A stretch of 64,000 nt of DNA from assembly GCA_025766275.1 (NCBI GenBank), contig JAFKAC010000016.1, positions 310,001 through 374,000 of the forward strand. The letters run 5' to 3'. The notes under the pieces were generated by a model. The model was not told where the DNA came from and made no database searches. It worked only from the letters and a program-made list of their open reading frames with translations. Positions 29,741-42,750 of the stretch are shown here, piece after piece. Each line of letters opens with the position of its first letter. Position 1 is the stretch's first letter. This DNA is from Lactarius indigo. Its lineage: Eukaryota > Basidiomycota > Agaricomycetes > Russulales > Russulaceae. A program made the position numbers and the translations under genes.

Positions 29741-31545
29741 TTATATAGACTTGCGTGCCGAAGATGTATCCATATCGAACATCTCCGCCATGAAATCCTG
29801 CACGCCCTCTACGAGCCCAACGTCGTGCGCTCCCCACCACGTATGCAAGAACACGACCTCGCCGTCCGCCCGGTCCTTCGAGAACACCTTCACACGTCCG
29901 ACGCGCTCCATCTCGCGTACGCGCACTAGCTCCCGCCGCCGCTCCGCGCGTTCCTGCAGTAGCGCCGTGACGCTCTCCGCCACCTCGTCCGGTGGCGCCA
30001 TCACCGCCATCATCTCGGAGGTCATCTCTGGCAGTGCTGGCAGGTGCTTCTCCAGAAATGCGTCGAAGAGCATCTGTGCGTGCCACACTGGGATGTCGAG
30101 GTCATCCTCCGCGTGTACGATCAGCAGCGGCGCCTTCAGACTCTGAAAAAAAAAAGAAGAAGAAGAAGGTCGTACAGTACGTCAGCGTGTATATCATCAA
30201 AGGGAACCCGAACACCCCGAGACACCAGCGTGAAGGGGACGACATGCTGGCGGGAGGACGAAACATAGGGGTGTGTTTTTGCGGGAAACCGCAATGCGCC
30301 TTCCCCAGAAGGAAAGAAACTCCTTACTCCCTCTTGGGAGCCGTGGGAGGAAGCCTCAGAAAGGGGGGACGAAGAGCACATACCACGACTTTGGCTAGCG
30401 AATCAAACCGGTGGATCATAAACCCCTTGATGAAATCTTTTTTTTTGGCGCCCACAAAGCAAGCCAGTCAGTTGTTTTTTTTTTGCTCGTGTGACCGCAA
30501 ATTTGAGATAAGAGATACTGTACTCACTGGCGAGATAAGGAATCGTCCTGAGCGGGGCGAACAGCGGTACGAGCCCGAGGATATAGTACGTATCGAGGAG
30601 CGTCTCGAGCTTGCTAAACGGGGAGAGGAGCACCACGCCCCGCGGTCTCTCGCGGACCGCCGGGGGCGCCGGGTACACCCAGCCCGCAACACCGCTCTTC
30701 GTCTTCTTATCTTCGGCGCGCGCAGCCTCCTCCTCCTCTAACGCGCTAGCAAACTGCACCGCAACGCCGGTGCCAAGGCTGCTGCCGACGACGAGCACGC
30801 TCGCGGGTGCAGCGCCACGCACGCGCAGCCAATCCCACGCGGCGCGCGCGTCGAGCACGACGCCCGCCTCGCTCGGCGTGCCGGTCGAGTCTGCGAAGCC
30901 GCGGTAGTCCGGTGCGAGGACGTTGGCGCGGAGGCGCGCGGCGAAGGCGAGGTAGTGCTGGACCCGGATACGCATCGCGCGCGTCCCGGTCGTTCCGTGC
31001 AGGAACAGGATGGTCGGGTGCGCACGCAGTGCCGCGCGGATCAGGTCGTCGCGCGAGGAGAGTGGAGACGGTGAAGAGAGATTCGATGTGGGCACGCTGG
31101 AGTGACCTAGGAGGTGTGCCTTGTGTGTGGCGTAGAATGGGTCCGCGAAGGTGAACCAAGCGCCGAGGGTCTCGTTATCGGGCGTGTGAATGTGGACATT
31201 GTGTGTTTTGAAGGCTGCAGTCAAATACATTATTTTTCGAGCTCAGTTGTTCTGTGAGGCGACGGAAAATTGCTCACGGGCAAGGTCGTACTTCTCTGGC
31301 ATGTCATATTGCGCAAAAAATGGGAACTTGAGATTGTGCATAAAGATAAGTCTGAGTGTCACACGACCAGTTTTGAGAAATTGGCGCCGTAAAAAGGGCA
31401 CGAAGACCTACTGTCCCTGCGCGAATGGCGTCGTTCCGAGCACGACCAAGAGTGCATAGATGCCACCAAGGACCATACAAAGCCGATGAGCTTTGTAGAG
31501 GAAGCCCAGGCGTTTAGCAAGAGGAACTCGAACCACCGCCGTCAT
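29741..31545 (-). CDS. ABHD12-like alpha/beta hydrolase, paralog A (449 aa)
   Basis: Exons 31412-31545, 31278-31351, 30528-31214, 30384-30436 and 29741-30142 join in frame to 449 residues. An N-terminal membrane anchor (CMVLGGIYALLVVLGTTPF) precedes a serine-hydrolase fold. The nucleophile is Ser215 in GSSLG, the acid lies in HAEDD (329/330) and the base is His422 in WGAHD. The ABHD12/13 family includes membrane-bound lysophospholipid or monoacylglycerol lipases, so a lipid ester is the likely substrate. The oxyanion loop reads HGTTG (142-146) instead of the HGNGG of paralog B. The third intron ends in a run of nine As directly before its AG, an odd acceptor supported by alignment with paralog B. 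Confidence 0.85.
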
Positions 31546-33125
31546 CTAGTATTTTGCAAGGATGCGTGAGAAAATGTTAGTGTATGCGTGGGGGGTGGGA
31601 GAAACGGGGGGGAAAGTAGGAAGATGGTGGGGTCCGAGAGCTCGCGCGTAGCGTTGGGGGGTTTATTAGTGCCCCACTACGATGCGTTCCTGGACCCGAG
31701 AAAGCAAACATGCATAGAAAATCCAGAAAGACGCCACGCAACCTAGCAAAAAGCGCGGTCCACGGAAAGAAGGGAGAGATGTCCCGGTATCGCAACATCT
31801 GTTTGGTCCTGTAGCGTGGAAAACAGTAGCGGCTGTCGATCGAATTTGAATGCAGGACGACCGTGAGGCCACCGCCGGTAGCACACGACCCGATGATGCC
31901 TTTTCTGTTAGTTCACCCTCAGAGGCGCCCAAGAGAAAAACAGAGAAAAACAGAAGACGCATGACGTTTGGGGGGGGAGACCCTTTTCCGAAGCAAAAAC
32001 AAACAAGCACATATCAGTCCCCTGTCAGTGTGTATCTGATAGAACGCGTGAAGCCTCGCAGCGCCCGGGAACCGCGCGTTTGCGTTGCGCTTCTTTCCTT
32101 GATGGCTGTACACATCACTAACGGCTAGCACCGGCAAGGGTCGTGTTGTGGCTCAACGAAGAGACCGGCAAGCGCCGAATCCGATGGCATAGATACGTTG
32201 ATAAGGCATTGGGGCGATCACCCCAGAGCAGAGCTCGACGGACTCGCTGGCGTCACCGTGCCTGAAGACATGATACGCCCGCTGCTCGTGACCCGCCGAA
32301 ACATACCAGGGAGGGACGTCACCAGGAGGGCGGTCGTGCATATGATGAACAGTGCGTAGCAAAACGAGCGCAGTGGTAGCAGAAGCAGAAGCAATTATTC
32401 CCGCTGGAAATTTTCGTTGGAAAACAAGTGGGAGTGGCGCAAAGCGCAGGACGCAAGGCCCCGGCACTGCGTGGTTTCTGCCAGTGCAGATCGCATGCAT
32501 ACATGTGACTAGTTACGTAGGTCGCCACACACCATCTGAGTCATTTTACTTGGTCGTGTGACATGGTGGTCGTGTGAGCACAAAATACAAGCACAGCCGC
32601 CCGTACTATGTCAGATAGTCTGACAGAGGGGCGCGGGGAATCCGCGAGGGAATCCGAGTGGAAGCGCGGCCAGGGTGCTTTGTTAGCACCCTGCACCCTG
32701 CAAACTTTTGACAGCCCTGTTCACAAAGTGGGGTGCTACAGTGTAAATACGTTGTTCCGAGCCAGAGCTTTGGTGACAAACAGCCACGCGGTTAAAATGC
32801 CAGTGGTCTATCAGGCAGCTCGCCCGGGCGTAAAGCAGGTCTCAGGTCAAGTCCACGTTGGTTACAAGGAATGGTATATTGGTCCAGTGGAACCCCCTAC
32901 GACACCCACCCATCGCAGTCATCAATATTCTACACCACCATACCCATCACGGTGAGGGTCCAGTACTCCTGCGCGATATATGCCAAGAATAATCGCATGA
33001 GCACACGCTAACCGAGTTCAGTGACGGTCCCCGATTTTTACAAACAAAAATAAATAAACGCGAGCGTGTGTATGCCGCATTACCATGTAAAACGAAAAAA
33101 AAAGGTAGTACGAGTAACGTATCAA
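31546..33125. other. Intergenic between the hydrolase paralogs, no gene seen
   Basis: Only short overlapping ORFs are present (for example 32608-32955, plus; 32153-32500, minus). It holds a G-run (31968-31975) and no convincing splice-linked frames. Confidence 0.4.
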
Positions 33126-34735
33126 TCAACCCAAGCGGAACATTTCCGCCATGTAATCCTGCACGCCCTCCACAAGTCCGACTCTATCATGACCGCCCCA
33201 CCGCGTGCGAAGAAACACGACCTCGCCATGCGCCGCGTTCCGCGCAAACACCTCCGCACGTCCAACGCGCGCCATATCGCGCACCGCGACGAGCTCGCTC
33301 CGCAGCGCCACGCGCTCCTGCGCGAGCGCCGTCATGCGCTCCGCGACCTCTTCCGACGCACCCGCCATCGCAGCGGTGAACTCCGGGAGTGTGGGCAGGT
33401 GCGGCTCGAGGAAGGCGTCGAAGAGCGTCTCGGAATGCACGTGCGGGATGTCCCAGTCGTCCTCCGCGTGCACGATCAACAACGGTACCTTCAGGGACTG
33501 CAGCCGGCGACAATTTATCAGTAACAGCACACGGGAGAAACGGGAATGCGGAAGGGCCGGGAACTTACCACGATCTTGGAGAGGGAATCAAAGCGGTGGA
33601 CTAAAAAGCGCTTTACGAAACCTGTCGGAAGGGGCCAGGTCAGCGGTCGCAATTTATCCTTTTTTGGTCTTTGCGTTTTTTTTTTTTTGCTCGTGTGAGG
33701 GGTCTTTGTCGGACCCGAGGCACGAAACCGCAAAGCGACTACTGTAGCGAGTAAGAAAAGACTCACTGGAGACGAAAGGGAATATGCGGAGCGGGGCGAG
33801 CAGTGGTACGAGTCCCATAATATAATACGTATCGAGCAGCGTCTCAATGCTGCTGAACGGCGCTAGCAGAACAACCCCGCGCGGGCGCTGTGGCTCTCCT
33901 CCGCGCTCGAGCTCCTGCATCTCCTGCAGCGCGCTAGCGAATTGTACCGCAACGCCGGTCCCGAGGCTATTCCCGACGACGAGCACGTTCTCAGGCGCAG
34001 CACCGTGCGCGCGCAGCCAGTCCCACGAGGCGAGCGTGTCGAGCGACAGGCCCGCCTCGCTCGGCGTGCCGGTCGAGTCTGCAAAGCCGCGGTAGTCCGG
34101 TGCGAGCACGTTTGCGCGCAGGCGTGAGGCGAAGGCTTGGTAGTGCTGTACGCGGGAGCGCAGGGCCCGCGTGCCGCCGTTGCCATGCAGGAAGAGCACC
34201 GTCGGATGCGCGCGGAGCGCGTTGCGGATGTGCGCGTCGACGTCGGTGGTAGGAGCGGAGGACGAGGGGTCCGCGGAAGAGGAAGGTGATGCGAGGAGGG
34301 ACGCCTTATTTGCGGTGTAGAACGGATCCGAGAAGGTGAACCAGGCGCCGAGGGTCTCGTTGTCGGCGGTGTGGAGGCGCACATTGTGCGTTTTGAAGGC
34401 TGGTCGCGCGCACGCATGAGGTGGGGAAAGGTGAAATGAAGGTGGGCGTCAGCACGAACCCAGATATGAGGGGAGTGATGGACTCACGCGCGAGGTCGTA
34501 CTTCTCTGGCATGTCATATTGGGCAAAGGGAGGGAGCCTCAGGTTGTGCATGTAGAGGAGGCTAAAGGTGGTCAGGCGGTGCAGAACGAGATGAGCGGTC
34601 GTATCCAGCTTACTTTCTTTGCACGAAAGGGGTCGTCCCTAGTGCGACCAGAAAGACATAGATGCCACCGAGGATTAGAAAGAACTGGCGGGCCCTCTGC
34701 AGGAAAGAGGTATCTTTGGAATCCTGGGTCGCCAT
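33126..34735 (-). CDS. ABHD12-like alpha/beta hydrolase, paralog B (417 aa)
   Basis: Exons 34614-34735, 34488-34561, 33767-34399, 33569-33621 and 33126-33497 give 417 residues. Intron positions and phases are the same as in paralog A. It has a signal anchor (FFLILGGIYVFLVALGTTPF), HGNGG oxyanion loop (137-141), nucleophile Ser210 in GNSLG, acid in HAEDD and base in WGGHD, so all catalytic elements are intact. The motif FMHNL/YMHNL ... FAQYDMPEKYDLA just after the anchor is shared by both paralogs. The tandem arrangement in one orientation points to local duplication followed by divergence of the N-terminus and the active-site loop. Expected role: membrane-bound lipase or lysophospholipase. 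Confidence 0.88.
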
Positions 34736-37262
34736 AGTAGAGTGAGTCAGGTCAAGTGGGAAGATCGAAAAGCAGGAGAGAGAGAGCACGAAAGCCTCAT
34801 AAGTACCACGCCGAGAGTGGCTCACTGGCTGGCAATACAGGGCCCACTAGTGTGGGAAAAATCGTGTGTCCGATTCGGTAATTTGAATTTTAAAGCGCAC
34901 GTATTCCCGGTGTTTCCCGGCCCGGGATATATCAGTTTGATCTTTTGACACTCGCTTTGGCTGAGAAGCACCCTTTTTCAACCACATGCGAGACGCCAGA
35001 CCGTGGACTCACATCCTGGACAAGGACCAAGTCCACGTTGACACCAGTGGATCCGCAGCAGTAATAACTGGGTCAGCTGCGCAAGGTACCCCGATGCAAA
35101 AGGAATAATCTACTGGATGACCGCGACACTTGATCGATTGCAATAGCATACTACGGTGCCCAGTACGATTACTGTATTCTATTACTGTAACACGTGCGTG
35201 AGGATTTTACAATATCCATGTTCGTATGCTCGGCATCAAAACGATTGGACAGAGGCCACCAATGGGCACTATGGAAACAGTCCGAGTAGGGAAGTTTTCG
35301 AACACGTCCCCAGTGTCATACCGTTCCTGTTACACCTGGTTGAGACGGAAATGTGACGTGACATTCCCTTTTCTGTTTTATGACCACGTTCACGTTCTCC
35401 GTGTTCGGGGCCCAGACCCTGGGATCGATGGCGTAACAGGTCCATCGGTCGGAAATCCGTGATCCGATATCTATGAGCTTATCACCGCCATCTGATTCTC
35501 CAAACAGTACTGTATATCTACCGTCTTCCGCTGGCTGATGCTGCGCCCGGCACTTGTTACTTCCTCATCCAGTTCCAACAGTTTCTGACATTCTCGAAAT
35601 TTAGGGTGCGACTCTTCTCGCTGTACGGCGCGCTTGGTGGTACGGCATCCATTGTCCTCTCCTCGCATTTCAGCGATGCTTCAGTTGCACGCATGTCTTG
35701 GTCATCATCATCGCGCTTCCTATGTTTCCCACCACCCTTGAGTCCCGCTCTTGCTCCATAGCACATGCACCGCTTCTGCGCCGATCACTGTACGTCGCCT
35801 GACCTTGTACCTCGTCGCGCCCTCCGCGACCCCTACCGGGCCACTTCAGCACAACGTACTACCCACTGACACCTAGTACCGACGGCACGGGACCTGGCCT
35901 TCCCACCCTCGCGTCCGCCGCAGCCCACTTTTCGAGGATTTCCCTTCCCGCAACTCCTTGATGGGCCCATCCGAGAATGGTATCCTGAAGCGCAAGTCGA
36001 CTACACACGGGCAGCCTGCGCACATCGCACATAGCGCTCATCGTCGCAGCGCTGCAGGTCCCTAGGCACGGCGCAATCTTCTACTTTAAGCCAACCGCCC
36101 GGCTAGTGTCGGTACAGTACCCCGTTTTGTTTTTCCAGCGGCTGGGCGCTCTACGACGCTCGCCCCTAAGTGAAATTTATGCAATGGGTTAGTAGGTTCC
36201 ACTTGTAGCGCGTGGCGTCTAGGCGGCTCTTCGCGAGGGGTCCATGCTTGGGTCCATAAGAGTTACTTTCGCGGCAATTTTCTTCGTTGCGTAGATTTGG
36301 GGTCCCCGTTCTGTGAGTTGGGAGCATAGGGGTACCTTTTCAGCTCCTGCTGCCGGCGGCGGCGAGAAACAGTGGTCGTGGTCGCGCAGGACACCATCAT
36401 CCGGATCTTGATTGGTCGTGGTAATTACGCGGCACCCCATTGGTTCGCCCCGCAGTCCCGAAGTGGTTTCGGACATATAGTAGCGCCTGCTCTAAGCCGG
36501 TTTGTCATTTTTGGGCGCTAAAACGTCGGACCTTGCACGAATATCGCGGGCAACTCGGAGCTCCCTTTTCTTCTATGTCGAAGAGTCGACTAAACCCCTC
36601 ACCTACAGTTCTACCACTAGCTGCCAGCTAGCTCTATTTGTAGCGCTTCAACATGTGGTTCAGAAGCGCCGCCGCTCACCCCATTCTTAATCTCTTTCAT
36701 GCTACAGTACTAGAGTAACTTACACCATTAAGGCTATATAGGCCGCCTGAATGGTGTCCTCAGCTCTGTGGAGGGTAAAGATGCGTCGCCACGGCTTACT
36801 CCGGCGCCTACTGATGATGAGCGCGAGTGAGCGGCGCAAACCATCTGTACACATTGCCGTTCCTACTGTATCGGAAAAGTGTTGATAGATAGAGTTTCTC
36901 CCGAGGAAGTTTCGCATTTCTCGGATCATTTCGGTGTTTGGTGTATGCGTTATGCTCCACTGAGTCTCCATTCACGTGAGTATCTTATCAACACTTACGC
37001 ATGGTTCACCTTTTTTTTTTTCAAAAGGATTGCCTCGTGGAAAACGTCGAGCTCTCACATCGCGAATAAGGATAGCGCTAGTTTGACGAACCGCGAATTG
37101 TGATTTTTTTAAGGGTAATGGCAAGGGTGATGCAGTGATGAACCAGTCAGGTCAGTTGTGCTGGTGACGTCAGCTTGCAGACTAAATTTTTTCTGGGGCC
37201 CGCGGTAGCCCTGCAAGCCAAGGCCATTCCATGGCGTTGAGCACCGCTTATATAACTCGGCT
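34736..37262. other. Long stretch without a supportable gene
   Basis: On the minus strand about 35471-36000 there are protein-like pieces (AVQREESHPKFRECQKLLEL; ILEKWAAADARVGRPG), but no exon chain could be built. A TATA-like TATATAA (37249-37255) lies 29 bases before the BOR1 start codon. Confidence 0.35.
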
Positions 37263-37277
37263 TTGCCACCTCCCACC

Positions 37278-39583
37278 ATGTCCAACGCGGACGAAAAGCA
37301 TTCTGAGTTTGCGCATGAACCCCCAGAGCCTCCGCCCATACTCCCAACTACAGCGCCGAGCTCGCGGGGCGGCGGAGGCGAGGAGAAAAGCGCTACGAGT
37401 TCCTCTGCACCTGCGACGTACGCTTCTGCGAACCCGACATCCCATGGGCACCATGGCACTTCACGGACTGCGATCGTGTCTCGCTTGCGGGCGTGGCTCC
37501 CGGTTAATATCGGCGCAGGCATCGTGCGGGATATACGTGCGCGCGCTCCGTGGTACTTGAGTGACTGGAAGGATGCCTGGAATTATAGAGTTCTCCCTGC
37601 GACCGCCCTCATTCTCTTTGCCAAGTGAGTTTTGATTTAATTTTTTTTCTCCTTTGAACCTTTCCGTTTTGTGCTCCCCGTACCCCCCCATCCCGTGTCA
37701 CTCTGATCGTCGTAATGTCAGCGTTCTCCCCGGAATCGCATTTTCCCTGCACTTGACGGTCGTTACTGGTCAATACGGCGTATCCGAGGTCCTGCTCTCC
37801 TCCTTCATGGCATCGTTTGTTTTTTCTGTCTTTGGGGCTCAGCCTCTATGCATCGCCGGCGTGACAGGTCTGTCTATTGTCGCACCGTCTACGCATTTCC
37901 TAGAGACCCACTCAACGTTCAAGGCCCTATTTCCGTCCTGAACCAGACCATATTTAAAATCCTCGAAGGTCGGACCGACTCACCTGATTACCTGCATTTC
38001 ATGGGTTGGGTCTACTTGTGGGGAGCAATCTTCCACTGGATCACAGCCGCGCTTAATTGTCCGTCCGGCGTCTGAGTGGGTGCGATACAGGCATTAACAC
38101 GATATTCTGTCAGGGTGCAACTTCTTGCAGTATGTTACTCTCTTTTCCTGCGAAGCCTTTGGCTTCTACGTGGCCTGGACGTACCTCCAATTCGGCATAC
38201 AAGTCCTCACGTACCAGTTTAACGACCCTGCTTCCTCACCCGCTGGTGCGCTCACCTCCATCATCCTGGCGCTCCTCATGCTCGTTACCGCCTTCCTCTT
38301 CAAATGTCTTTCCCAATCCGCGCTCTTCCACAGGCACGTGCGCCGCTTCTGTGCTGATTACGGTATGCCGCTCGCGCTCGTGGCGTCCTCCGCGGTCGCG
38401 TACTGGGGCAGCTTTCATACCGTTCGTCCGTTGACGCTCCCCGTCGGCCCGGCGTTCCAGCCCGCACACGGCCGCTCGTGGCTCGTGCGCTTCTGGCAAC
38501 TCGACGGGAAGTGGGTCGCGCTCGCGCTTCCGTTCGGGATCCTCCTCTGGGTGCTCTTCTTTTTCGACCACAACGTCTCCGTATGTCCTCTCCTCCCTCC
38601 CCTATATATGTCTCTCTAACGAATTTACTACGCTGCGCACAGTCGCTGATCGCACAGGGCTCCGAGTTCCCGCTACGCAAGCCCGCGGGCTTCCACTATG
38701 ACTTTGCGCTGCTCGGGGTGACCACGTTCCTTGCGGGCCTGCTCGGGGTGCCCGCGCCGAATGGGCTCATCCCGCAGGCGCCAATTCACACACGCGCGCT
38801 TCTCGTGCACGGCCTCGAGCCGAAAACTAAGGATGATGAAGAGCTCCGTGACGGCATCAAGGAACAGCCACGCGAGGTGCCCGTCGCTGTGGTCGAGCAG
38901 CGCGTGTCGAATCTCGCGCAGGGCTCGCTATGTCTCGTACTGCTCACCGGGCCATTCCTGCACGTCCTCAATCTGGTACCCCAGGGTGAATACGCCCTCT
39001 TCCCCACTGCTACTTCTGTACACTGACATACTTTACGCTACCGAGGCGTGATCGTTGGCCTATTGTGCGTGGCGCTTCCGCCGATCTATCGGGAGGGCTG
39101 ACGAATCGCGGTGCCTTTTATTTTTTAGCTGGTATATGGGTCTCGATGAGCTCTCTGGGAACGGCATCACTCAAAAGATCCTCTACTTCCTCACGGATCG
39201 CTCCCTAACGCCATCGAGCGAACCGCTCCGTCGCTTGCGTAAGTCGCGCATCCTGCTCTTCGTCGGGCTGCAGCTCGTTGCGTTCGGCGCGACCTTTGCC
39301 ATCACGCAGACCATTGGTGCGCCACCTGCTTTTCCATGAAATGAGTATCCGGGCTGGCTGATGCTGATTTGCCAGCCGCGGTCGGGTTCCCCGTGATCAT
39401 CCTGTTGTTGATCCCGTTGCGGACACTCGTCGTTCCGCGGATGCCCTTCTCCCCAGAGGAGCTGGGCATCCTGGACCGTCCCACCGCATCTCCTTTTGTG
39501 CGTGTCTCAGGTTTTTCTCTTCTTTGTTCGAGTCCCGCTTGACATGAACCTTCCAGACTATGCAATCAGTTAGTGGTTTCTAG
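37278..39583 (+). CDS. BOR1: Borate/bicarbonate anion transporter, Bor1 family (597 aa)
   Basis: Nine exons (37278-37624, 37722-37867, 37924-38058, 38114-38580, 38643-38985, 39046-39064, 39129-39316, 39376-39497, 39557-39583) join in frame to 597 residues of a polytopic SLC4-type exporter. Family signatures appear in order: NVLPGIAFSLHL, FGAQPLCIAGVTGPISVLNQT, FSCEAFGFYVAWTYL, GVPAPNGLIPQAPIH, WYMGLDELSGNGIT, FGATFAITQTIAAVGFPVIIL and ...PEELGILDRPTASPF. Fungal Bor1 exports boron at the plasma membrane. The sixth exon is a 19-nt micro-exon (GVIVGLF). An upstream in-frame ATG at 37263 would add five residues. A TATA-like box is very close, so the true transcription start needs RNA evidence. 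Confidence 0.93.
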
Positions 39584-39923
39584 TATGGAAACCCGTCGAA
39601 CCAGACTGCGTTGCAGGCTCAATATGTATAAAATTCGGCTCGCCCTTTACCACATAGGGCGTTGCCATGGAGTACCTACTCAATAACCTTCCTCTACGAC
39701 CATATTCTTGGCGCCATCTGAACTGCGCCATCTGTGGTCTCGTTGCTATACCAGTACAGTGACCGCGTCCGTAGTCGTATGCTGCGCAATGTGTACGCAG
39801 AAAGATATCGGTGGAGATGAGGTTTGCAGAGGCGGCATATGTCACGAACCACTTACAGTACTGCAAGCGCAAAACACCCACTACCCTTCCACTTTCCCAT
39901 GCGAAGCGGGGACCTAAACGCTA

Positions 39924-40997
39924 CTAATCGGCGACGTACATGACGAGACTGTTTGCTCCACCGCAAATTTCAGAGCTATTCCCGGAGCAAGCCAACATGC
40001 AATTCTTTGTATCGATCTGCGTGCCACCATTATTGATATTATTATCGCACCCTTGAAGAGCGAAATTTGGTCAAGAGAGGAAAGTTCACCAAAGAGACGA
40101 AGCGAAATACGCACAGCATTGTTGTGCAAATTCCACACCTGCCAGACTGTAGCCGCCCTCCTTGCACGCATCGGTGCAACGTTCGACGCTGTTGTTGTGT
40201 TGGCCAACGGGTTTCTGCACGGTTAGAACCCTCGCGTCATTCGAGTCGCTGTTTTGCGAAACGTCACAGGTCCGCTTCCGAAACAAAGGGGCAAAAGCGT
40301 ATATGCTTACTTGAAGCACCCGACGTAATACCACCGGTTCACGGCTTGAACAAAGGTAGGTTGAGGCGGGGGTGTCGCACCACTCCAATAAAGGTTAAGA
40401 TGGTCAGTGCCACCACAGGTCTCACTAATATCGCCGACGCATGGGGAGTTACAATCTCCAGGCGGGGCACTTGTTGCGCCGACGGTCGTGATGTTTCCAC
40501 AATCTGGTGTAGAGGAGTCACAGAACTGGAGGGAACTTCGTCAAGAGGCGCACTTACGACAGTCTTTGCCGTCCTCGACGCCGGCGTAAATGTAATTTCC
40601 GCTATCGCAAAACCTAGCGCAGTTCTCGACCGTCATGTTGAACGAATCCCTATTCCCTACCGATGTGAGCGTGGGCCGTGAAGGGTCGTCCCTAATGCGA
40701 TTTAATAGGCAGTGGGCTCTATCATAGAAGCACAGTGGGCGGAGACCCACGTGTAGCACCCAAGTGACGACCACCCTTGAGGAAGCACATCGCGTCGTTG
40801 AAAAATAGGGTCATCAAAGTTAGGTACCCTTCGAGGAAGTCGCAAAGGGGATGAGGTCGCGGATATCAACTGTAAACAAATTGATTAGTAACATGTATGC
40901 GCAGATTGAGGGCTAATTATATGCTCACAGGAACAACGACCAGAACAACTGTGACTGCCAGTGGGAAACCCGCACGTAAAAAGAGTTTAGAATGCAT
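39924..40997 (-). CDS. Secreted protein with two WSC domains (258 aa)
   Basis: Six exons (40929-40997, 40751-40869, 40558-40691, 40311-40503, 40115-40248, 39924-40051) with introns of 54-63 nt give 258 residues. A signal peptide (MHSKLFLRAGF ... VVLVVVP) is followed by WSC domain 1 from GWSSLGCYTDDP through NCARFCDSGNY and KDCHCGN to SETCGG. Domain 2 runs from YYVGCFNDS through RCTDACKEGGY and QQCWCDN to SEICGG and ends at YVAD. The Cys pattern of both domains is complete. WSC domains bind carbohydrate, for example cell-wall glucan. There is no oxidase or other catalytic domain, so this is a stand-alone binding protein. Confidence 0.9.
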
Positions 40998-42049
40998 GAA
41001 AAGAACATTTTCTGAAGCCTTGCGGGGTTCTTAAAGTCCACCGCTGAGCCAGGAAGAGGCCATCCGCGGCCGAGTCATCTCAATTGGCATTTCCATGGAT
41101 TTCGGGTGGATTCAACCCTAGAGTAGGGAGTCGCTATGATGGCTAGGACCAACCGATCATCCGCGCCGAGGATAAGTAGCGTAAATTTCCAGTCGGACCC
41201 ATTGTGGGAAAGACGACAGTTGCTAAGTAAGACTTCGGCGCCGCGTCTTTACAAGCTCGAGCTTCTCACCTGCTCTTCCGGTTAGGCAGGCCCTGAGACA
41301 CTCCGGACCTGGGACCATGCTTCCATCAGCAGTCCCCATCAAACCGCTGAGGCAAGGATCAGCTCACCGTCCTTCGGCCCCAGCGCTTGCCCCAGCGAGA
41401 CCCCACTCGGGGCCCTCGCTGAAATGACTTTGCGTCAGATCCCTGGGAGGCCAACTCAGAGAAAACCAATACCTCCATAGCGATCATCCACGTCACCAAA
41501 TAGTCCCGAACAGAGGTCACGCCTGTGGCAAAGTAGCGAGCGGTGCTGCCGCCACTATTACCGAAGTGCGGGGAAAGCAAGGCCAAGCGCCGTATTCCCG
41601 TGTCTCCCCGCATTCCCACGCTTTGAACCTATGTTTCCCGGTCCGAACATGCAGCCGGGCGTACTGCAGTTGAGTATAGATTTACGAGAGTCGAAAGCGC
41701 AAACTGCGCGGCGTGCGGTAATCCTCGGAAAGCCTACAATAATTCCTGCCCGAATGTCCCAGACACGCGCACGAATAACAGATATTAGTCGCTGCAAAAC
41801 AAGAATATTCAGAACACCCGGGAAACTGGAATATTTATGCTAGTACAAAGTAAACGGAAGATATACGAAGTAATCCCTACGAATCGAAGGCCCTGAAGGG
41901 TTAGTCAAGGCATGAAAAGAGGATGAAGATGAAAGAAGGAACGCCAGTTCATACGAAATGAGATGGTCACGGTCCAGATGCGCAGGCGGGAACACTCGGG
42001 TTACAGTATCAGACGGGGGTTAAAGTACTCACAGTGCTCATCCTCGAAG
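40998..42049. other. No supportable gene
   Basis: A minus-strand frame (about 41359-41619) reads SPHFGNSGGSTARYF and MIAMEVLVFSELASQ, which looks mildly coding, but no start or partner exon was found. Confidence 0.35.
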
Positions 42050-42750
42050 CCTGCTACCTTACCGATGTGCAGCTGTAGTCATCGCGGTGTTGCTATCATC
42101 GCTTCCACCGAAATTCTCACCACCCAGACCTTGTGCTCTTGATCGCTCAGACCGAGTGATCAAAAGAGTAAGGTCTGCGCTGCCTCCTCCTCTTATGCCG
42201 CACCCGCGGGCGAATGAGCGACGTTGGACACCGTGACGTTGCCGCCAGAAGTATGGCAACTCTCTACCGGATCATCATCATCACCATGCACGCCATTGTT
42301 GGTGATGGCGTCGATCATAGCGGATGGCACCCGGCTTGCCGTCAGCCGTTTGCGAGGACTAGCAGTGTTATTGTTGGCCATTGTCGTATCAACAGCGTGT
42401 TCAGTGCCTGCTCAGTTCCCCTCAACGACAGGGGAAAGCGAGTCTGTGGAGCCACCGTCTAGATTGGGGGGCGAAAACTTGGGCTCAGCGAATGGGTTCG
42501 ACACGCTGTTGGGTAGCGGTAGCGGGTGTATCTGTTAGTTTGCCGAAGGTGTTGGCAGTATCCGGATATAGGTTAGAGGAGGTAAAGTCAAAGGCAAGTA
42601 ATTGGCGGTTCGGGTCTCGAGTTGGTGCCGTTGTTACGTGGGAAGAAAGGGGCCTTACTAGTAGTGGATTACCAGCAATAGTCCACCCTCGACACTCGAC
42701 ATCTTGCTCGACATACTGGACAGTGATGTGTATAGCAATGGCCGCCATGG
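42050..42750 (-). other. Diverged coding region, family also seen near 56 and 62 kb (member 1)
   Basis: Minus-strand pieces read RDPNRQLLAFDFTSSN, LYPDTANTFGKLTDTPATA and TLLITRSERSRAQGLG, then GGSDDSNTAMTTAAH. They resemble pieces of the region at 61.5-62.4 kb (PPDTANTIDDTGDSPAT; DGSDDGSNAMAAAR) in the same order. Frames change between pieces and I could not chain them into one protein, so the gene is either heavily spliced or decayed. The family is unknown. Confidence 0.35.
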
